The notes: generated by a model from the letters alone, not told the origin. A stretch of DNA of 64,000 nucleotides from Oscillatoriaceae cyanobacterium Prado104 (GCA_025454405.1 JALOON010000014.1:30718-94717), one strand, 5' to 3'. Counted from the first letter of the stretch, positions 31,206 through 41,116 are shown. Made by a program: numbers and translations.

Positions 31206-32369
31206 TTAAGTAAAACTGCGGGAGTGAAATTCCTGAAAGCATTGTTCCACAAAGGCTAGATACCTCTGTCCAAAGACTTCTGGGGCAAATTGGACAGCGC
31301 GCAGCCGTCCCATTTCCGGCTGAAATTTGTTTTGCAACTGCTCAAATTCTTGAACTGCTGCGGCTAATGCTGCTGCTGTTTGGGAGGAAAAAAATAAGCC
31401 CGTTCCCGTTTCTGGATGCTGGCGGATGTCGGTCACTGTCTCCAAAGCGCCGCCCGCACCATAGGAAATAACCGGTGTCCCGCAAGCTTGAGCCTCTACC
31501 AAGGCTATGCCAAAATCTTCGCAAGCTGCATAGACAAAGGCTTTTGCCTCCGACAGATATTTTTCTACTACTTCCCCCGGCTGCCGCCCGAGGATTTGGA
31601 CGTTGGGTTTTGCCATTTGCCGGATCTTTTCTAATTCCGGGCCCGTGCCGATAACTACTAAATCCCGCCCCAGTTGATTGAAGGCTTCAACGATCGCCCC
31701 TATATTTTTGTAACTGACCAAGCGGCAAACCGTGACGTAAAAGTCTTGTTTCTGCGGCATGAAGGGAAATCTGTGGATATTTACCGGGGGATAAATCACT
31801 TTTGCCTCCCGCCGGTAACACCGCCAAATCCGGCGCGCTGTATGTTGGGAGTTGGCGATAAAGTAATCGACGCGATTGGCAGCAATGGCGTCCCACTGCC
31901 GCAGTCGGTGCAGCAAATACCGGGTGAAGATTCCGGGGATGCCCCTGCCGGCTTTGCTGCTGCGCAGGTAGTCGAAAGTTAAGTCCCAAGCGTAACGCAT
32001 GGGCGTGTGACAGTAGCAGACATGCAGTTGCTGGGGGCTGGTGAGGATGCCTTTGGCGACGGCGTGGGAGGATGAGAGGATGATGTCGTATTCCCGTAAA
32101 TCTAATTGTTCGATCGCGATCGGCAGGAATGGCAAATATTTTTGCACGCCGTTGCGGGCTTTGGGAAAGTGCTGCAAAAATGTGGTGCCGATTTGTCGCC
32201 CGAAAAGATAGCTGTCGGGATTTGTGGATTCAAAGTCAATCAGGGCATAGACATCGGCTTCTACGTATTTGAGGATTTCCTGCACTACGAGTTCCGAACC
32301 GCCCGTAGCTAGGGGCGTCAGCCATTCGTGCACGAGGGCGTATTTGAGTTTTTCCACAGCAGCTTTCAC
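31206..32369 (-). CDS. Glycosyltransferase family 4
   Basis: 387 residues from the GTG at 32369. The frame continues upstream but that part codes only GAAGGAAGAAGG-type repeat (LLPSSFFLLPS), so it is not native. Body: YALVHEWLTPLATGGSELVV, the donor domain VCRLVSYKNIGAIVEAFNQL, and the GT4 signature GIALVEAQACGTPVISYGAG with EDFG before it. It adds a sugar from a nucleotide donor to a lipid-linked glycan, retaining configuration. The C-terminus is complete. It may belong to the same pathway as the sugar transferase, although 480 bases of repeats separate them. Confidence 0.88.
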   Translation of the reverse strand: MKAAVEKLKYALVHEWLTPLATGGSELVVQEILKYVEADVYALIDFESTNPDSYLFGRQIGTTFLQHFPKARNGVQKYLPFLPIAIEQLDLREYDIILSSSHAVAKGILTSPQQLHVCYCHTPMRYAWDLTFDYLRSSKAGRGIPGIFTRYLLHRLRQWDAIAANRVDYFIANSQHTARRIWRCYRREAKVIYPPVNIHRFPFMPQKQDFYVTVCRLVSYKNIGAIVEAFNQLGRDLVVIGTGPELEKIRQMAKPNVQILGRQPGEVVEKYLSEAKAFVYAACEDFGIALVEAQACGTPVISYGAGGALETVTDIRQHPETGTGLFFSSQTAAALAAAVQEFEQLQNKFQPEMGRLRAVQFAPEVFGQRYLAFVEQCFQEFHSRSFT

Positions 32370-32600
32370 AATGCAACTCCACAAATAAGTCGAAGGAAGA
32401 AGGAAGAAGGAAGAGGGAAGTAAGTTCCACTCTATATTTAGGACGCGCACTGCGCATCTTACCGATATATGTAGCGTGTCAAAAATTATTTTTTGCATAA
32501 ATCCTGAAAAACCACTGCTGAGCTGAGTAATGGAGGAAATTCTCGATCGCCCGCAAAGCAGATTTGGGCGATCGGCTCAATGCGGTGTTATGAGGTCAAA

Positions 32601-34655
32601 ATGTCAAAAATTTTGTGGAAAGGACTTTCCATCAGTCCAGCCCTTTTGGCTGCGAGTTTAATCGCAAGTTCTGCCGCCCTGGCAGTAGAAACACCGATTC
32701 CCTACGGGATAGCTTCGCTTAACGAACTGGTAACAACGGATAGAATCGATCGATCGGAGTTAACAGATTCTGCAACAGAGGCTGCCGATCCTGAAACAAC
32801 AGCAGTGATTCCCGATTCAGAGTCAATAGGGAGCCAAATAAATATTGAGACTATTGAGAATGCGATCGAGCCTGCATCCCCAGTTGCCGAAGGGTCACAA
32901 GCATCGGAAAATGCGATCGCAGCAGCAGATTCAGACAGGCAACAGCCCGTCACCCAATCCACCGAAACTGTTTTAGAGGCGAACTCCAGCGAAACGCAAC
33001 CTGCTGCTGCAGAAAACATCAACTCAGAAACACTCGCCCCACAACAACCCGAACAGATTGCCCAATCTGAGACCCCGATTGCCCAACCTCGATCGCAGCC
33101 CAATACTTTAGAACAAATTAACGAGTACAGCGCTGAAGGTAATGGCAGCGAACATGGCAGTGCAGAGGCTATCGGTCAAGTAACCTCTGTTTCGCAACTT
33201 TCGGACGTTCGACCCACAGACTGGGCGTTTGGTGCTTTGCAATCCCTAGTAGAACGCTACGGATGTATCGCCGGCTACCCAGACGGCACTTTCCGCGGCA
33301 ACCGGGCGATGACTCGCTACGAATTTGCCGCCGGTTTGAATGCCTGTTTGGATAAAGTAAACGAGTTAATTACTGCCGACACTAGAAATTTAGCCAAAAC
33401 AGAAGATTTGGCTGCCCTGCAAAGATTGCAAGAAGAATTTGCGGCGGAATTGGCAATTTTGCGCGGTCGCGTCGATGCTTTAGAAGCCCGCACTGCGGAA
33501 TTAGAAGCCAATCAATTTTCGACTACAACTAAACTTAACGGCGAAGTTATCTTTGCCTTGACAGGCGTTCTGACAGGAGATGATGCCAACGGTCGCGATG
33601 CGGATACAACGACTGCTTTTGGTAGCAGGACACGCCTCGTTTTCAACACGAGTTTTTCGGGCAAAGATTTGCTGAGAACTCGACTTGATGTTGTAAATCT
33701 AGGTTCGTTTTCGACTAATAATACTAAAACTGCTGAAGGCGAATTGCGGTTTAATTCCTGGTCTTTCGGTACTCCGAGCAATACTGTAGGTTTGGGTCTG
33801 CTGTTTTACCAATTCCCTCTGGGAAACAGGACGACTGCGATCGTCGCAGCAAATGGCGTTGCTCCTGACGATTTTACAAACAATGTCAGCCCTTACTTTG
33901 ATGGATATGGCATTTCTAACTTCGGTACTCGCAACCCGATTTACAACTTGACTGGCGGTACTGGCACCGGCATCAGGCAAGAGTTGGGAGACAAACTAGA
34001 ACTGAGTTTGGGATATTTGGCTGGCAGCGCAGCTAATCCAACGCGGGGTAACGGTTTCTTCAATGGTTCCTACGGGGCTGTGGCTCAGTTGACTTTCAAG
34101 CCGAGCGACAGTTTTACTTTAGGTTTAAATTACATTAATTCCTACAACCTGGTTATGGGTACAGGCAGCAATGCTGCTAATTTCCCGATCCGCCTCGGTT
34201 TTTTTGGGCTAGATACTGACAGCAACCTCAAGACTTCTAGCAATTCCTACGGGGTACAAGCTTTGTGGCAGCTTAACCGGGGATTTGCGCTTGGCGGTTG
34301 GGCGGGCTACACCAACCAGCGGATTTTATCCAATTTGGTTACTCCTACTGGTTCGGTGCAGCGGGGAGACCAGAAAATCTGGAACTGGGCAGTTACTTTA
34401 TCTTTTCCTAATTTGTTTAAAGAGGGAAATTTGGGGGGAATTCTGGTAGGTATGGAGCCGCGGGTGACGAGTTCTACCAATGGAACTTTGCCGGAGGATA
34501 AGGATACTTCGCTGCATATTGAAGGCTTTTATCAGTTTCAGTTGAGCGACAATATTTCGGTTACTCCCGCTCTGATTTGGCTGACGGCTCCCGACCACAA
34601 TAATGATAATTCCGATTTGGTGATTGGGGTGGTCAGAACGACTTTTACTTTTTAG
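32601..34655 (+). CDS. SLH-domain porin (OprB type, iron-uptake porin)
   Basis: 684 residues from the ATG at 32601 (GAGGT upstream). Signal peptide SISPALLAASLIASSAALA, then a long Glu/Ser/Thr-rich disordered stretch to about 205, an SLH domain (VRPTDWAFGALQSLVERYG, IAGYPDGTFRGNRAMTRYEF), a coiled coil (LAALQRLQEEFAAELAILRG) and a beta-barrel of the OprB family that ends RTTFTF, a terminal Phe typical of outer membrane proteins. The SLH part anchors to peptidoglycan. Related cyanobacterial porins are the main outer membrane channels and pass small solutes and iron. The 200-residue acidic insert is unusually long. Confidence 0.9.
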   Translation: MSKILWKGLSISPALLAASLIASSAALAVETPIPYGIASLNELVTTDRIDRSELTDSATEAADPETTAVIPDSESIGSQINIETIENAIEPASPVAEGSQASENAIAAADSDRQQPVTQSTETVLEANSSETQPAAAENINSETLAPQQPEQIAQSETPIAQPRSQPNTLEQINEYSAEGNGSEHGSAEAIGQVTSVSQLSDVRPTDWAFGALQSLVERYGCIAGYPDGTFRGNRAMTRYEFAAGLNACLDKVNELITADTRNLAKTEDLAALQRLQEEFAAELAILRGRVDALEARTAELEANQFSTTTKLNGEVIFALTGVLTGDDANGRDADTTTAFGSRTRLVFNTSFSGKDLLRTRLDVVNLGSFSTNNTKTAEGELRFNSWSFGTPSNTVGLGLLFYQFPLGNRTTAIVAANGVAPDDFTNNVSPYFDGYGISNFGTRNPIYNLTGGTGTGIRQELGDKLELSLGYLAGSAANPTRGNGFFNGSYGAVAQLTFKPSDSFTLGLNYINSYNLVMGTGSNAANFPIRLGFFGLDTDSNLKTSSNSYGVQALWQLNRGFALGGWAGYTNQRILSNLVTPTGSVQRGDQKIWNWAVTLSFPNLFKEGNLGGILVGMEPRVTSSTNGTLPEDKDTSLHIEGFYQFQLSDNISVTPALIWLTAPDHNNDNSDLVIGVVRTTFTF

Positions 34656-34689
34656 AGTATTTGTGCGTTTTACCTGACATCTTGCACCT

Positions 34690-34770
34690 GTGGCAGAAAC
34701 CGGGTTAGAGGCACAAACTCTGCAACAAAACGTATATTTTTCGTCCAGAAACCCGGTTTCTCTTGATTTA
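34690..34770. repeat. Split palindrome AAACCGGGTT...AACCCGGTTTC
   Basis: CAGAAACCGGGTTAGAGGC at 34693 and CCAGAAACCCGGTTTCTC at 34747 are inverse copies of the dispersed palindrome, 50 bases apart. They could form the terminator for the porin gene and for cpcF in the other direction. Confidence 0.6.
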
Positions 34771-34823
34771 TTGAGAATGCTGCAAGATGTGAGTTTTACC
34801 CAACTTTGCATCACGCGAGTTCG

Positions 34824-35444
34824 CTATGGCAAATTTTCCTTGGCAAGTAGCGCGCGGGCTCTCACCGCCAAAGTTTCATCGCTTTCGGCCATTTCCTCCA
34901 GTCGGGCGTGCACTTCTAACAGCCAATCCGTGCCAGCAGCCGCCACACCAGCCACAGCTTGCAAACCCCCCGCGGCTGCGTAGCGAACCACCCATTCCGG
35001 ATCTTGGGACGCTTGCAGCAGCGTTTTCACAGTCCGAACTCGAGCTTCTAAAACTTCCGCTTCCGGCATCAGTTCCCAGCAAATCGTTCCCAAACCTCTA
35101 GCTGCCGCCCGCCGCACGCTTAAAGCAAAGTCATTCGCCGCCGCATCGAGCAAAATTTCCAAACCCCTGGGGTCGCCAATTCCCGCCAAAGCGCGAACCG
35201 CCCAAGCCCTCGCGCCGTAATTGTAGCCGTCAAGTTGTTCTAGCAGTGGCAGCACCGCCGGTTCTCCGATTTGAATCAGTCCGTCAACGGCCGCAACAGC
35301 AGCGCCTGGGTTGTTGTAGCCGAGTACTGCGATCAAAGTAGGAATTGCCTGTGTTGAGGAAGCCGCCGCTAGTGCTTTAACTGCGTTTAACAAGCTATCG
35401 GAAGAATCTGCTTGTTCCACAGCTTGAATTAGTTCTAATGCCAT
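34824..35444 (-). CDS. cpcF: HEAT-repeat phycobilin lyase subunit (CpcF type)
   Basis: A 206-residue all-alpha protein made of HEAT repeats: TLIAVLGYNNPGAAVAAVDG, EQLDGYNYGARAWAVRALAG, DFALSVRRAAARGLG and DPEWVVRYAAAGGLQ. The combination of GYNNP and YNYGARAW is characteristic of the E/F-type lyases that attach phycocyanobilin to the alpha subunit of phycocyanin. CpcF acts as a heterodimer with CpcE, but no cpcE or phycocyanin gene lies in this window. Length agrees with CpcF. It might also be a related isomerase or NblB-like protein. Confidence 0.75.
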   Translation of the reverse strand: MALELIQAVEQADSSDSLLNAVKALAAASSTQAIPTLIAVLGYNNPGAAVAAVDGLIQIGEPAVLPLLEQLDGYNYGARAWAVRALAGIGDPRGLEILLDAAANDFALSVRRAAARGLGTICWELMPEAEVLEARVRTVKTLLQASQDPEWVVRYAAAGGLQAVAGVAAAGTDWLLEVHARLEEMAESDETLAVRARALLAKENLP

Positions 35445-35585
35445 TTACGGAAAAAAAACGATTTTATCATAGGATGCAGGTTCGATCGGAATGTTGAGTA
35501 AAAAGAGCGATTATTTCAAGTCGAAACCCATCAATCTTTTCTTGTATCACCTAAATGCTATCCTGCCGGTGCTACCGATTTGATA

Positions 35586-36293
35586 TTATATTATTTGTGG
35601 CGAACTTGTTTCTTTTTGCTTCCTATTTTGCTTGATTCCTAGAAGGCTTGCCAAACCTAAAGACAATCCCGCGATCGCGCTTGGTTCGGGAACTGGCACA
35701 GAAACAACAAACTCCGGACCAGTATAAATTACATTGCTTTTTACGCTCCAGGTGTCGAACAAACTGCCACCACGACTCCCGTACCACAGTTCATTTGCTA
35801 CATAAGTATTGTTATGGATATTCCAAGTAATTTCCCCATCAGCGAAATTGGTTGTAACAAATCTGTTTCCTGTAACTGTGATTCCTAGCAAGCGCCCATT
35901 TCTGATATTGACTGAAGCACCTGAAATCTTAACAACACTCCAACCATCAAGATCTTGTGGTGTTGCCGATAAAGGATAAGATACAAGATACTGACTTACT
36001 GGTCGAGGATAGATCGCGGAGCCGTGATTAAATATCCCCGACAATACACTAACTGATTCGTCACCTATGCCTGTTAAAGAAGAGTTGTCAAAGCTAAATG
36101 AGCCATTGTAAGGAGCGCGATATGTGTTACCATACGCAGGATTAATGATAAAATTATCCTCAAATTCTGTTTGGAAACTATAGGTGAGGACAGCGGCTTG
36201 TGCTTGGGAAGCGAATTGATTTACGATCGCACCCAATCCGAAAATTGTACCCGCTATCGCTACTGCTAATTGATTTCTGTGATTTTTTTCCAT
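35586..36293 (-). CDS. PEP-CTERM sorted exported protein
   Basis: A 235-residue protein with a signal peptide (LAVAIAGTIFGLGAIVNQFA, cleavage near AQA-AV), a beta-rich body with RAPYNGSFSFDNSSLTGIGD and GEITWNIHNNTYVANELWYG, and a PEP-CTERM signal: VPVPEPS, hydrophobic IAGLSLGLASLLGI and basic KQNRKQK. It is not closely related to the PEP-CTERM protein at 10276-10824. It is probably processed by an exosortase encoded elsewhere and exported to the envelope. Function of the body unknown. Confidence 0.85.
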   Translation of the reverse strand: MEKNHRNQLAVAIAGTIFGLGAIVNQFASQAQAAVLTYSFQTEFEDNFIINPAYGNTYRAPYNGSFSFDNSSLTGIGDESVSVLSGIFNHGSAIYPRPVSQYLVSYPLSATPQDLDGWSVVKISGASVNIRNGRLLGITVTGNRFVTTNFADGEITWNIHNNTYVANELWYGSRGGSLFDTWSVKSNVIYTGPEFVVSVPVPEPSAIAGLSLGLASLLGIKQNRKQKETSSPQII

Positions 36294-36522
36294 CGAATTT
36301 CTGCCTCAAAGTAGATAAAATCCCAATACTTACGTATTGATGGTGTGTTTTTAGCTTATCCGATGTTAAATATGTCAGCCCAATATTTAGTAAAGCTTTA
36401 CAACCTTTGAAAATAGAATATTTGATGCTTGCGATCGTCCGAGGTCGATGGGATTTTTCTTAATATCAAGGTTACTTAAGCGAATATTTAAAATATGTGC
36501 GCTCGATCGACAATCCGTAAGT

Positions 36523-36669
36523 TTATCTAAAAGCATCTAATATCCCCTTCATAGGAATAAAAAGAGACAGCTCATCGCCCTCTAAGGGTATGAATCCGTA
36601 TTGCAGATAAAAACTTTTAGCTTGTTCGTTCAAGGCATCAACTATTTTGTGTTGAGTCTCAACTGCTGT
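36523..36669 (-). pseudogene. GNAT acetyltransferase toxin, C-terminal remnant
   Basis: The minus strand reads HKIVDALNEQAKSFYLQYGF then IPLEGDELSLFIPMKGI and a stop. This is the end of a GNAT toxin of the TacT type (pattern VHAxDExAKxFYxKYGFxPLxDDPLxLFLPMKxI). The N-terminal part is missing, and a CCCCCCTAGCCCCCC-type sequence takes its place at about 36674-36692. No antitoxin is present. Confidence 0.6.
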
Positions 36670-36765
36670 TTTTAAGGGGGGCTAGGGGGGATCTGAATCT
36701 CAGAGTCTTGCCAACAGTCTGGTAAAATATTTGACTTTAAGTTGACACCGATGGCGATCGACCCA

Positions 36766-37885
36766 AAAAAAAACTCCCAGCCAAAATTGGTTGGGAGTAT
36801 CCATCAGGGTGCATCTAATAATCTTGGTTTTCAGTAACGTGGCTGCTTTTTCAGGAAAATTTGCCAGAATTTGCCAGAATTTGCGATGTAAGTGCGATCG
36901 CCAAAAAAAACCCGACCAAAATTGGTCGGGAGTTATCAATCAGGGTGCATCTACTAATTTACTATCCGGTAGGGATGCGCTTGTTTCAGGATAATTTCGA
37001 TCTTTAATTGCAGATTTATGCGAATTGACGCGCTAGGGGATGCGATCGATAGCGCATTGGCGGTATGGAGTGCGATCGATCGATAAAAAAACTCCCAGCC
37101 AAAATTTGGTTGGGAGTTATTCATCAGGGTGCATCTAATTTAGTATCCGGTAGTGCCACACCTCTTTCAGGATGGTTTGGGAATGCATCTAATAATTTAG
37201 TTTCCGGCATCAGGGCACCTCTTTCAGGACATTTTGGGGAAATTTGGCAACATAGACGGCAAACCTGCGATCGACTAATAAAAAACCCCCAGCCAAAGTT
37301 GGTCGGAGGTTATCGATCGGGTGTATCTACTAATTAACTTTTTCACCTCAACACAATTATTTCAGGAAAATTGGGGAAAATGGGGGAGAATTGGTGGCAA
37401 GCTGCGCTCGATCGATAAAAAAAACTCCCAGCCAAAATTTGGTTGGGAGTTATTCATCAGGGTGCATCTAATTTAGTATCCGGTAGTGCCACACCTCTTT
37501 CAGGATGGTTTGGGAACCCAGCCAAAATTGGTTGGGAGTTATTCATCAGGGTGCATCTAATAATCTAGTTTCCTGCCTCACCGCACCTCTTTCAGGACAG
37601 TTTGGGAAAATTTGGGAAAATTGGTGGTACGCGGGCGATCGGGCAAAAAAACTCCAAACCAAAATTGGTCGGGAGTTAATTAATTAGGGTGCATCTACTC
37701 GATCTATTCTCCGGTAGGGCTGCGCTTGTTTCGGGATAATTTTGATTTTTCACCGCAGGCACACGCGGATTAACGTTGAAGGGATTCGATCGATGATTCC
37801 TGTGCGGCGTGGGGGGCGATCGACAAAAAAATCCCGGCCAGAATTGGTCGGGAGTTATCAATCAGGGTGCATCTACCATTTCACT
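36766..37885. repeat. Array of about eight hairpin-terminator-like units
   Basis: Eight units each contain a hairpin of the form CTCCCAGCCAAAATTTGGTT-GGGAG followed (plus strand) by ATNNATCAGGGTGCATCTA. Hairpins start at about 36773, 36911, 37090, 37285, 37423, 37517, 37650 and 37831. Seven are preceded by 6-9 A on the plus strand, which is a U tract after the stem if read from the minus strand, like an intrinsic terminator. Stem sequences differ between units but mostly remain pairable (GACC/GGTC, AGCC/GGTT, GGCC/GGTC). Unit length varies from 94 to 195 bases; a further half unit without hairpin lies at about 37183. Some units carry GCGATCGATCGAT. The short ORFs on both strands are not conserved as proteins. 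Confidence 0.75.
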
Positions 37886-37952
37886 TTCCTGTGGATTTGC
37901 CAGCTATCCGGATAGTGGGAGGAAATTTTTTTAATGGGGCGATCGCTTGGTA

Positions 37953-38270
37953 TTAGCGTCGCTTATTTGGATGGGCAGGCGGTTTGACTGGCTCTTCTCT
38001 GTTTAAATAGTATAAAAGTCCGATCGAACCCCCGATCGCAATCCCTGCTAATACCAAAATAATAGCTACTATTTGTGCGCCTGAGGCAACCAAAGCGTAA
38101 ATTACTCCCAAATAAGGAAGTCCTAATAAAATAGCAGTAGCTACAGTTTTGAATGAGGTTAACTTAATCTCTGTTCTCAGATGTTGATAGGGTTTTCCTT
38201 GGAAGTTGTAGCGCTCTTTAGAGTTATATAGCGTTTTCGGTTTTGCTTGCAAAGGTTTGTGATATGGCAT
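37953..38270 (-). CDS. Small two-helix membrane protein
   Basis: A 105-residue protein with a basic, soluble N-terminus (HKPLQAKPKTLYNSKERYNF) and two hydrophobic segments at about residues 43-62 and 65-89 (TVATAILLGLPYLGVIYALV, IVAIILVLAGIAIGGSIGLL), followed by a basic tail ending HPNKRR. It should lie in a membrane with both ends in the cytosol. Function unknown. It lies 68 bases beyond the hairpin array and is transcribed in the same direction as the glycosyltransferase cluster. Confidence 0.6.
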   Translation of the reverse strand: MPYHKPLQAKPKTLYNSKERYNFQGKPYQHLRTEIKLTSFKTVATAILLGLPYLGVIYALVASGAQIVAIILVLAGIAIGGSIGLLYYLNREEPVKPPAHPNKRR

Positions 38271-38461
38271 AATATTTTATTGATAGCGGTTGGCGAATTG
38301 TTTTAGTTATGTTTCTGCGGTAGAGTTGGCGGTAGGATTGCCATAGTTATGATTTCAAGGTTGAGCTGTCCCCTCCGGATTAAATTTGTATAAATATATG
38401 AACTACGCCCCAGAAACCCAGTTTCTTTGGAGATTGCTTACTTGAAAACATCTGTCAACTG

Positions 38462-41017
38462 TCAACTATCAACTACTATAGTGTTTTCTCTAAGAATAGA
38501 CTGCAAAGTGGCTGAAAATTTTTGCGGATCGCAATCTATTTCAACTCGTTTGAGGGCATTTTTCCTGATATAATTCCAAAGTTCAACATCTTGGTAAAGC
38601 CTAATACACTGCGCCGCAAACATCTCAGCAGAGTCAGCAACCAATAACTCAGAGTCGTGTTTCCATCCTAACTGTTCAGCAATAATTGATGTTGTCACGA
38701 TCGGCAAACCGCGAGCCGCAGCTTCATGAACTTTATGAGGAATTCCCGCTGCAAATCGCGTGGGAGCAACAAATAAACGCGATCGATCGTACAAGTCTGT
38801 CAAATCATCTATTCGACCTAGCATTTGAATAGAATTATTGCCTAATTTACGAACTCTATCTTTGAGTTCTCCCACTGTATTTGTACCCGCGATCGACAAA
38901 TTTACCTTTTCACCTAGCTGGGCTTGGATGATTTTAAAAATACTTTCACTCAGCCAGAGAACGGAATCTGCATTCGGAGAATTTAAGTCGTATATAGAGC
39001 CAACAAACAGCAGATTGTGGCGTTCCTCAAAACTGTTAGGTGTCGGAGAGGTAAGAATAGAGTGGCCGAGCAATTTCACTGTTTTATATCCACCGTCGAT
39101 AAATTTTTGTTGTTCCTGTTGAGAAACCGAAATAATGCAGTGACTTTTTTCGGCTAATTTTAATTCTCCTTCGAGTGCAATTGTGAATTCTGCGAGTGTT
39201 GCGGGCTTCCCTTGCAGCCGTTGTTGTTGCAATTCTCGCTCGCAAAAAATCGCTTCAGCATCATAAATAATTTTTGTCTTACCTAGTAAAGTTTTATTGT
39301 TTGATAAAACTAGATTTAAATGTTTCATGTTGTGGGGACGGCTGACAAATAGTATATCGTAATATCCCTTTCTTTCTCTCAGAAAACTTTCAATATTTCT
39401 AAAATCGCAACCTCTCATTACTTCGATTTCTGCACTAATATCTGCATAAATACTCGTCCAATCTTCAGTATGAGAAAGATCGGTAGGATATAGAGTAACA
39501 GAATACCCTAAAGCAACCATTTCGCAGAGGATGTTGTGACTGCGAGTATAACCCGAACCTAAGTAAGGATGGGGGACTCGATCGTCAATAAATAGGATGC
39601 GCGGGCGATTTTCCCGAGCTTGAGTCCGAGCAAAACAAAGATTATTTAAATCGGATGGATACTGAAGCTGAAACCAATCTTGATGTTTTGATTTCAATAC
39701 TTTTTGGTTTTTTTCCATCAGGGCGATCGCGTGTTTGCTAGAACTTGAATGACTGGAACTGGCAAATTCATAATGCAAAATCGCGACTTGAGGATTGTAA
39801 ATAATCTTTTTGCCTAATTTTTGCAGTCTAACACAATAATCAGTCTCTTCATAATAAGCAGGTTGATAATCTTCATCAAAACCACCCATTGCTAAAAATA
39901 GATTCCGTCGGGTTAACAAGAAAGCCGCCGAACAGTAATCAACAGCACGCTGAAACATATACTGGGGTGCAGCAGGAGAATCTCCGCGTCCGTAACCGAT
40001 GCAAGAACCATCTTTCCAAATGATACTGCCGGCTTCTTGCAAAGTTCCATCAGGGTGGATTAATTTGCCCCCCACAGCGCCTATCTCATCTGAGGATTTG
40101 AGGGTATTCACCGCAACCGTAATGCTATCACCTAATATTTGGGTGTCGTTGTTTAAAAATAATAAATGATTGCCAGTAGCAACTTTGCTGGCTTGATTGC
40201 AAGCGAGAAGATAATGAAGATTTTCGTCATTTAAGATAATTTTAGCACCATAAATGTGTTGCAGTAGTTGGCGCGTGGCATCGGTGGAATTGTTATCAAC
40301 CAAAATCACCTCGAAGGATTTAAAGGGATTTCTCAGTAAGGAATAGAGGCAGCTAAGGGTTAATTCAGCACGGTTGTACAAGATGATGATTATACTGATT
40401 TCTGGTCGATCGATGGTTGAAAAATGAATTTTAACCCCTGAATTCAAAAAACTATTTAAGGTAATTTTATTGATAGTATCTAAGGCGTGTTTTGCTTGTT
40501 CTAGGTTTAATTTTTGACTGGCATCGGGAGAGGATTCGATCTCGCTTGGCAGTAAATTTTGTTCGCGTTTCAGCAAAATCGCTTGCAGCAAAATAGCCGC
40601 TTGGGGATGTTCCGGTTGCACTTGCAGGACTTTTTGATAAGCTGCGATCGCCCGATCGAATTGTCCTTGTTTGGCCAGTGCTTTCCCCAATCCAAAGTAG
40701 AGATCGGCGCGATCGGGACAAATATCTAAAGCTTGGTAGTAGTTTTGCAGTTCGTCAGGGTTTTGCTGAATTTTTTGTTGATAAAATTTTAGCAAATTAC
40801 TGGCTTCTGTTTGGGCTTTTTTTTGCAAAGCAGCAGCGATTTTTTGATGGATTGAAGGGAGATTGGGGTCGAGTGCTAAAGCTTTTTGGTAGGAAGCGAT
40901 CGCATCTTGCCATTTTCCCAACTCCGTCATTTTTTCAGCTTCTTGATAGTGAAAATCAGCTAAATTAATTTGAAATTCAACAACTTTTTTTTCTGTCCCA
41001 CTCATTGCTTTTTTCAT
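38462..41017 (-). CDS. TPR protein with GT2 and GT4 glycosyltransferase domains
   Basis: About 851 residues from the ATG at 41017 (AAGG upstream). The N-terminal 150 residues hold TPR motifs (WQDAIASYQKALALDPNLPS, FDRAIAAYQKVLQVQPEHPQ). Residues about 215-460 form a GT2 domain (IIIILYNRAELTLSCLYSLL, VDNNSTD, LFLNNDTQ, MGGFDEDY with YYEETDYC). Residues about 500-850 form a GT4 domain with RILFIDDRVPHPYLGSGYTR, LLFVGSIYDLNSPNADSVLW and the donor segment RLFVAPTRFAAGIPHKVHEA AARG. Two transferases in one chain can add two sugars in succession. The TPR part may dock a protein substrate or partner. It is the 3'-most gene of the cluster. Confidence 0.88.
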   Translation of the reverse strand: MKKAMSGTEKKVVEFQINLADFHYQEAEKMTELGKWQDAIASYQKALALDPNLPSIHQKIAAALQKKAQTEASNLLKFYQQKIQQNPDELQNYYQALDICPDRADLYFGLGKALAKQGQFDRAIAAYQKVLQVQPEHPQAAILLQAILLKREQNLLPSEIESSPDASQKLNLEQAKHALDTINKITLNSFLNSGVKIHFSTIDRPEISIIIILYNRAELTLSCLYSLLRNPFKSFEVILVDNNSTDATRQLLQHIYGAKIILNDENLHYLLACNQASKVATGNHLLFLNNDTQILGDSITVAVNTLKSSDEIGAVGGKLIHPDGTLQEAGSIIWKDGSCIGYGRGDSPAAPQYMFQRAVDYCSAAFLLTRRNLFLAMGGFDEDYQPAYYEETDYCVRLQKLGKKIIYNPQVAILHYEFASSSHSSSSKHAIALMEKNQKVLKSKHQDWFQLQYPSDLNNLCFARTQARENRPRILFIDDRVPHPYLGSGYTRSHNILCEMVALGYSVTLYPTDLSHTEDWTSIYADISAEIEVMRGCDFRNIESFLRERKGYYDILFVSRPHNMKHLNLVLSNNKTLLGKTKIIYDAEAIFCERELQQQRLQGKPATLAEFTIALEGELKLAEKSHCIISVSQQEQQKFIDGGYKTVKLLGHSILTSPTPNSFEERHNLLFVGSIYDLNSPNADSVLWLSESIFKIIQAQLGEKVNLSIAGTNTVGELKDRVRKLGNNSIQMLGRIDDLTDLYDRSRLFVAPTRFAAGIPHKVHEAAARGLPIVTTSIIAEQLGWKHDSELLVADSAEMFAAQCIRLYQDVELWNYIRKNALKRVEIDCDPQKFSATLQSILRENTIVVDS

Positions 41018-41116
41018 GGCCTTACTCACCTTGCTGTTAAGTATCAACTGCGATAAGTTCGCGATTAAAAATTTTAACTGCTGACTGCTTTCAAGTCAAC
41101 TATCAACTCTCAACCA

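Noticed and set aside
36766..37885. CRISPR array
   Set aside because: Units differ in length (94-195 bases) and sequence, the shared part is an imperfect hairpin rather than an exact repeat, and no cas gene is present.
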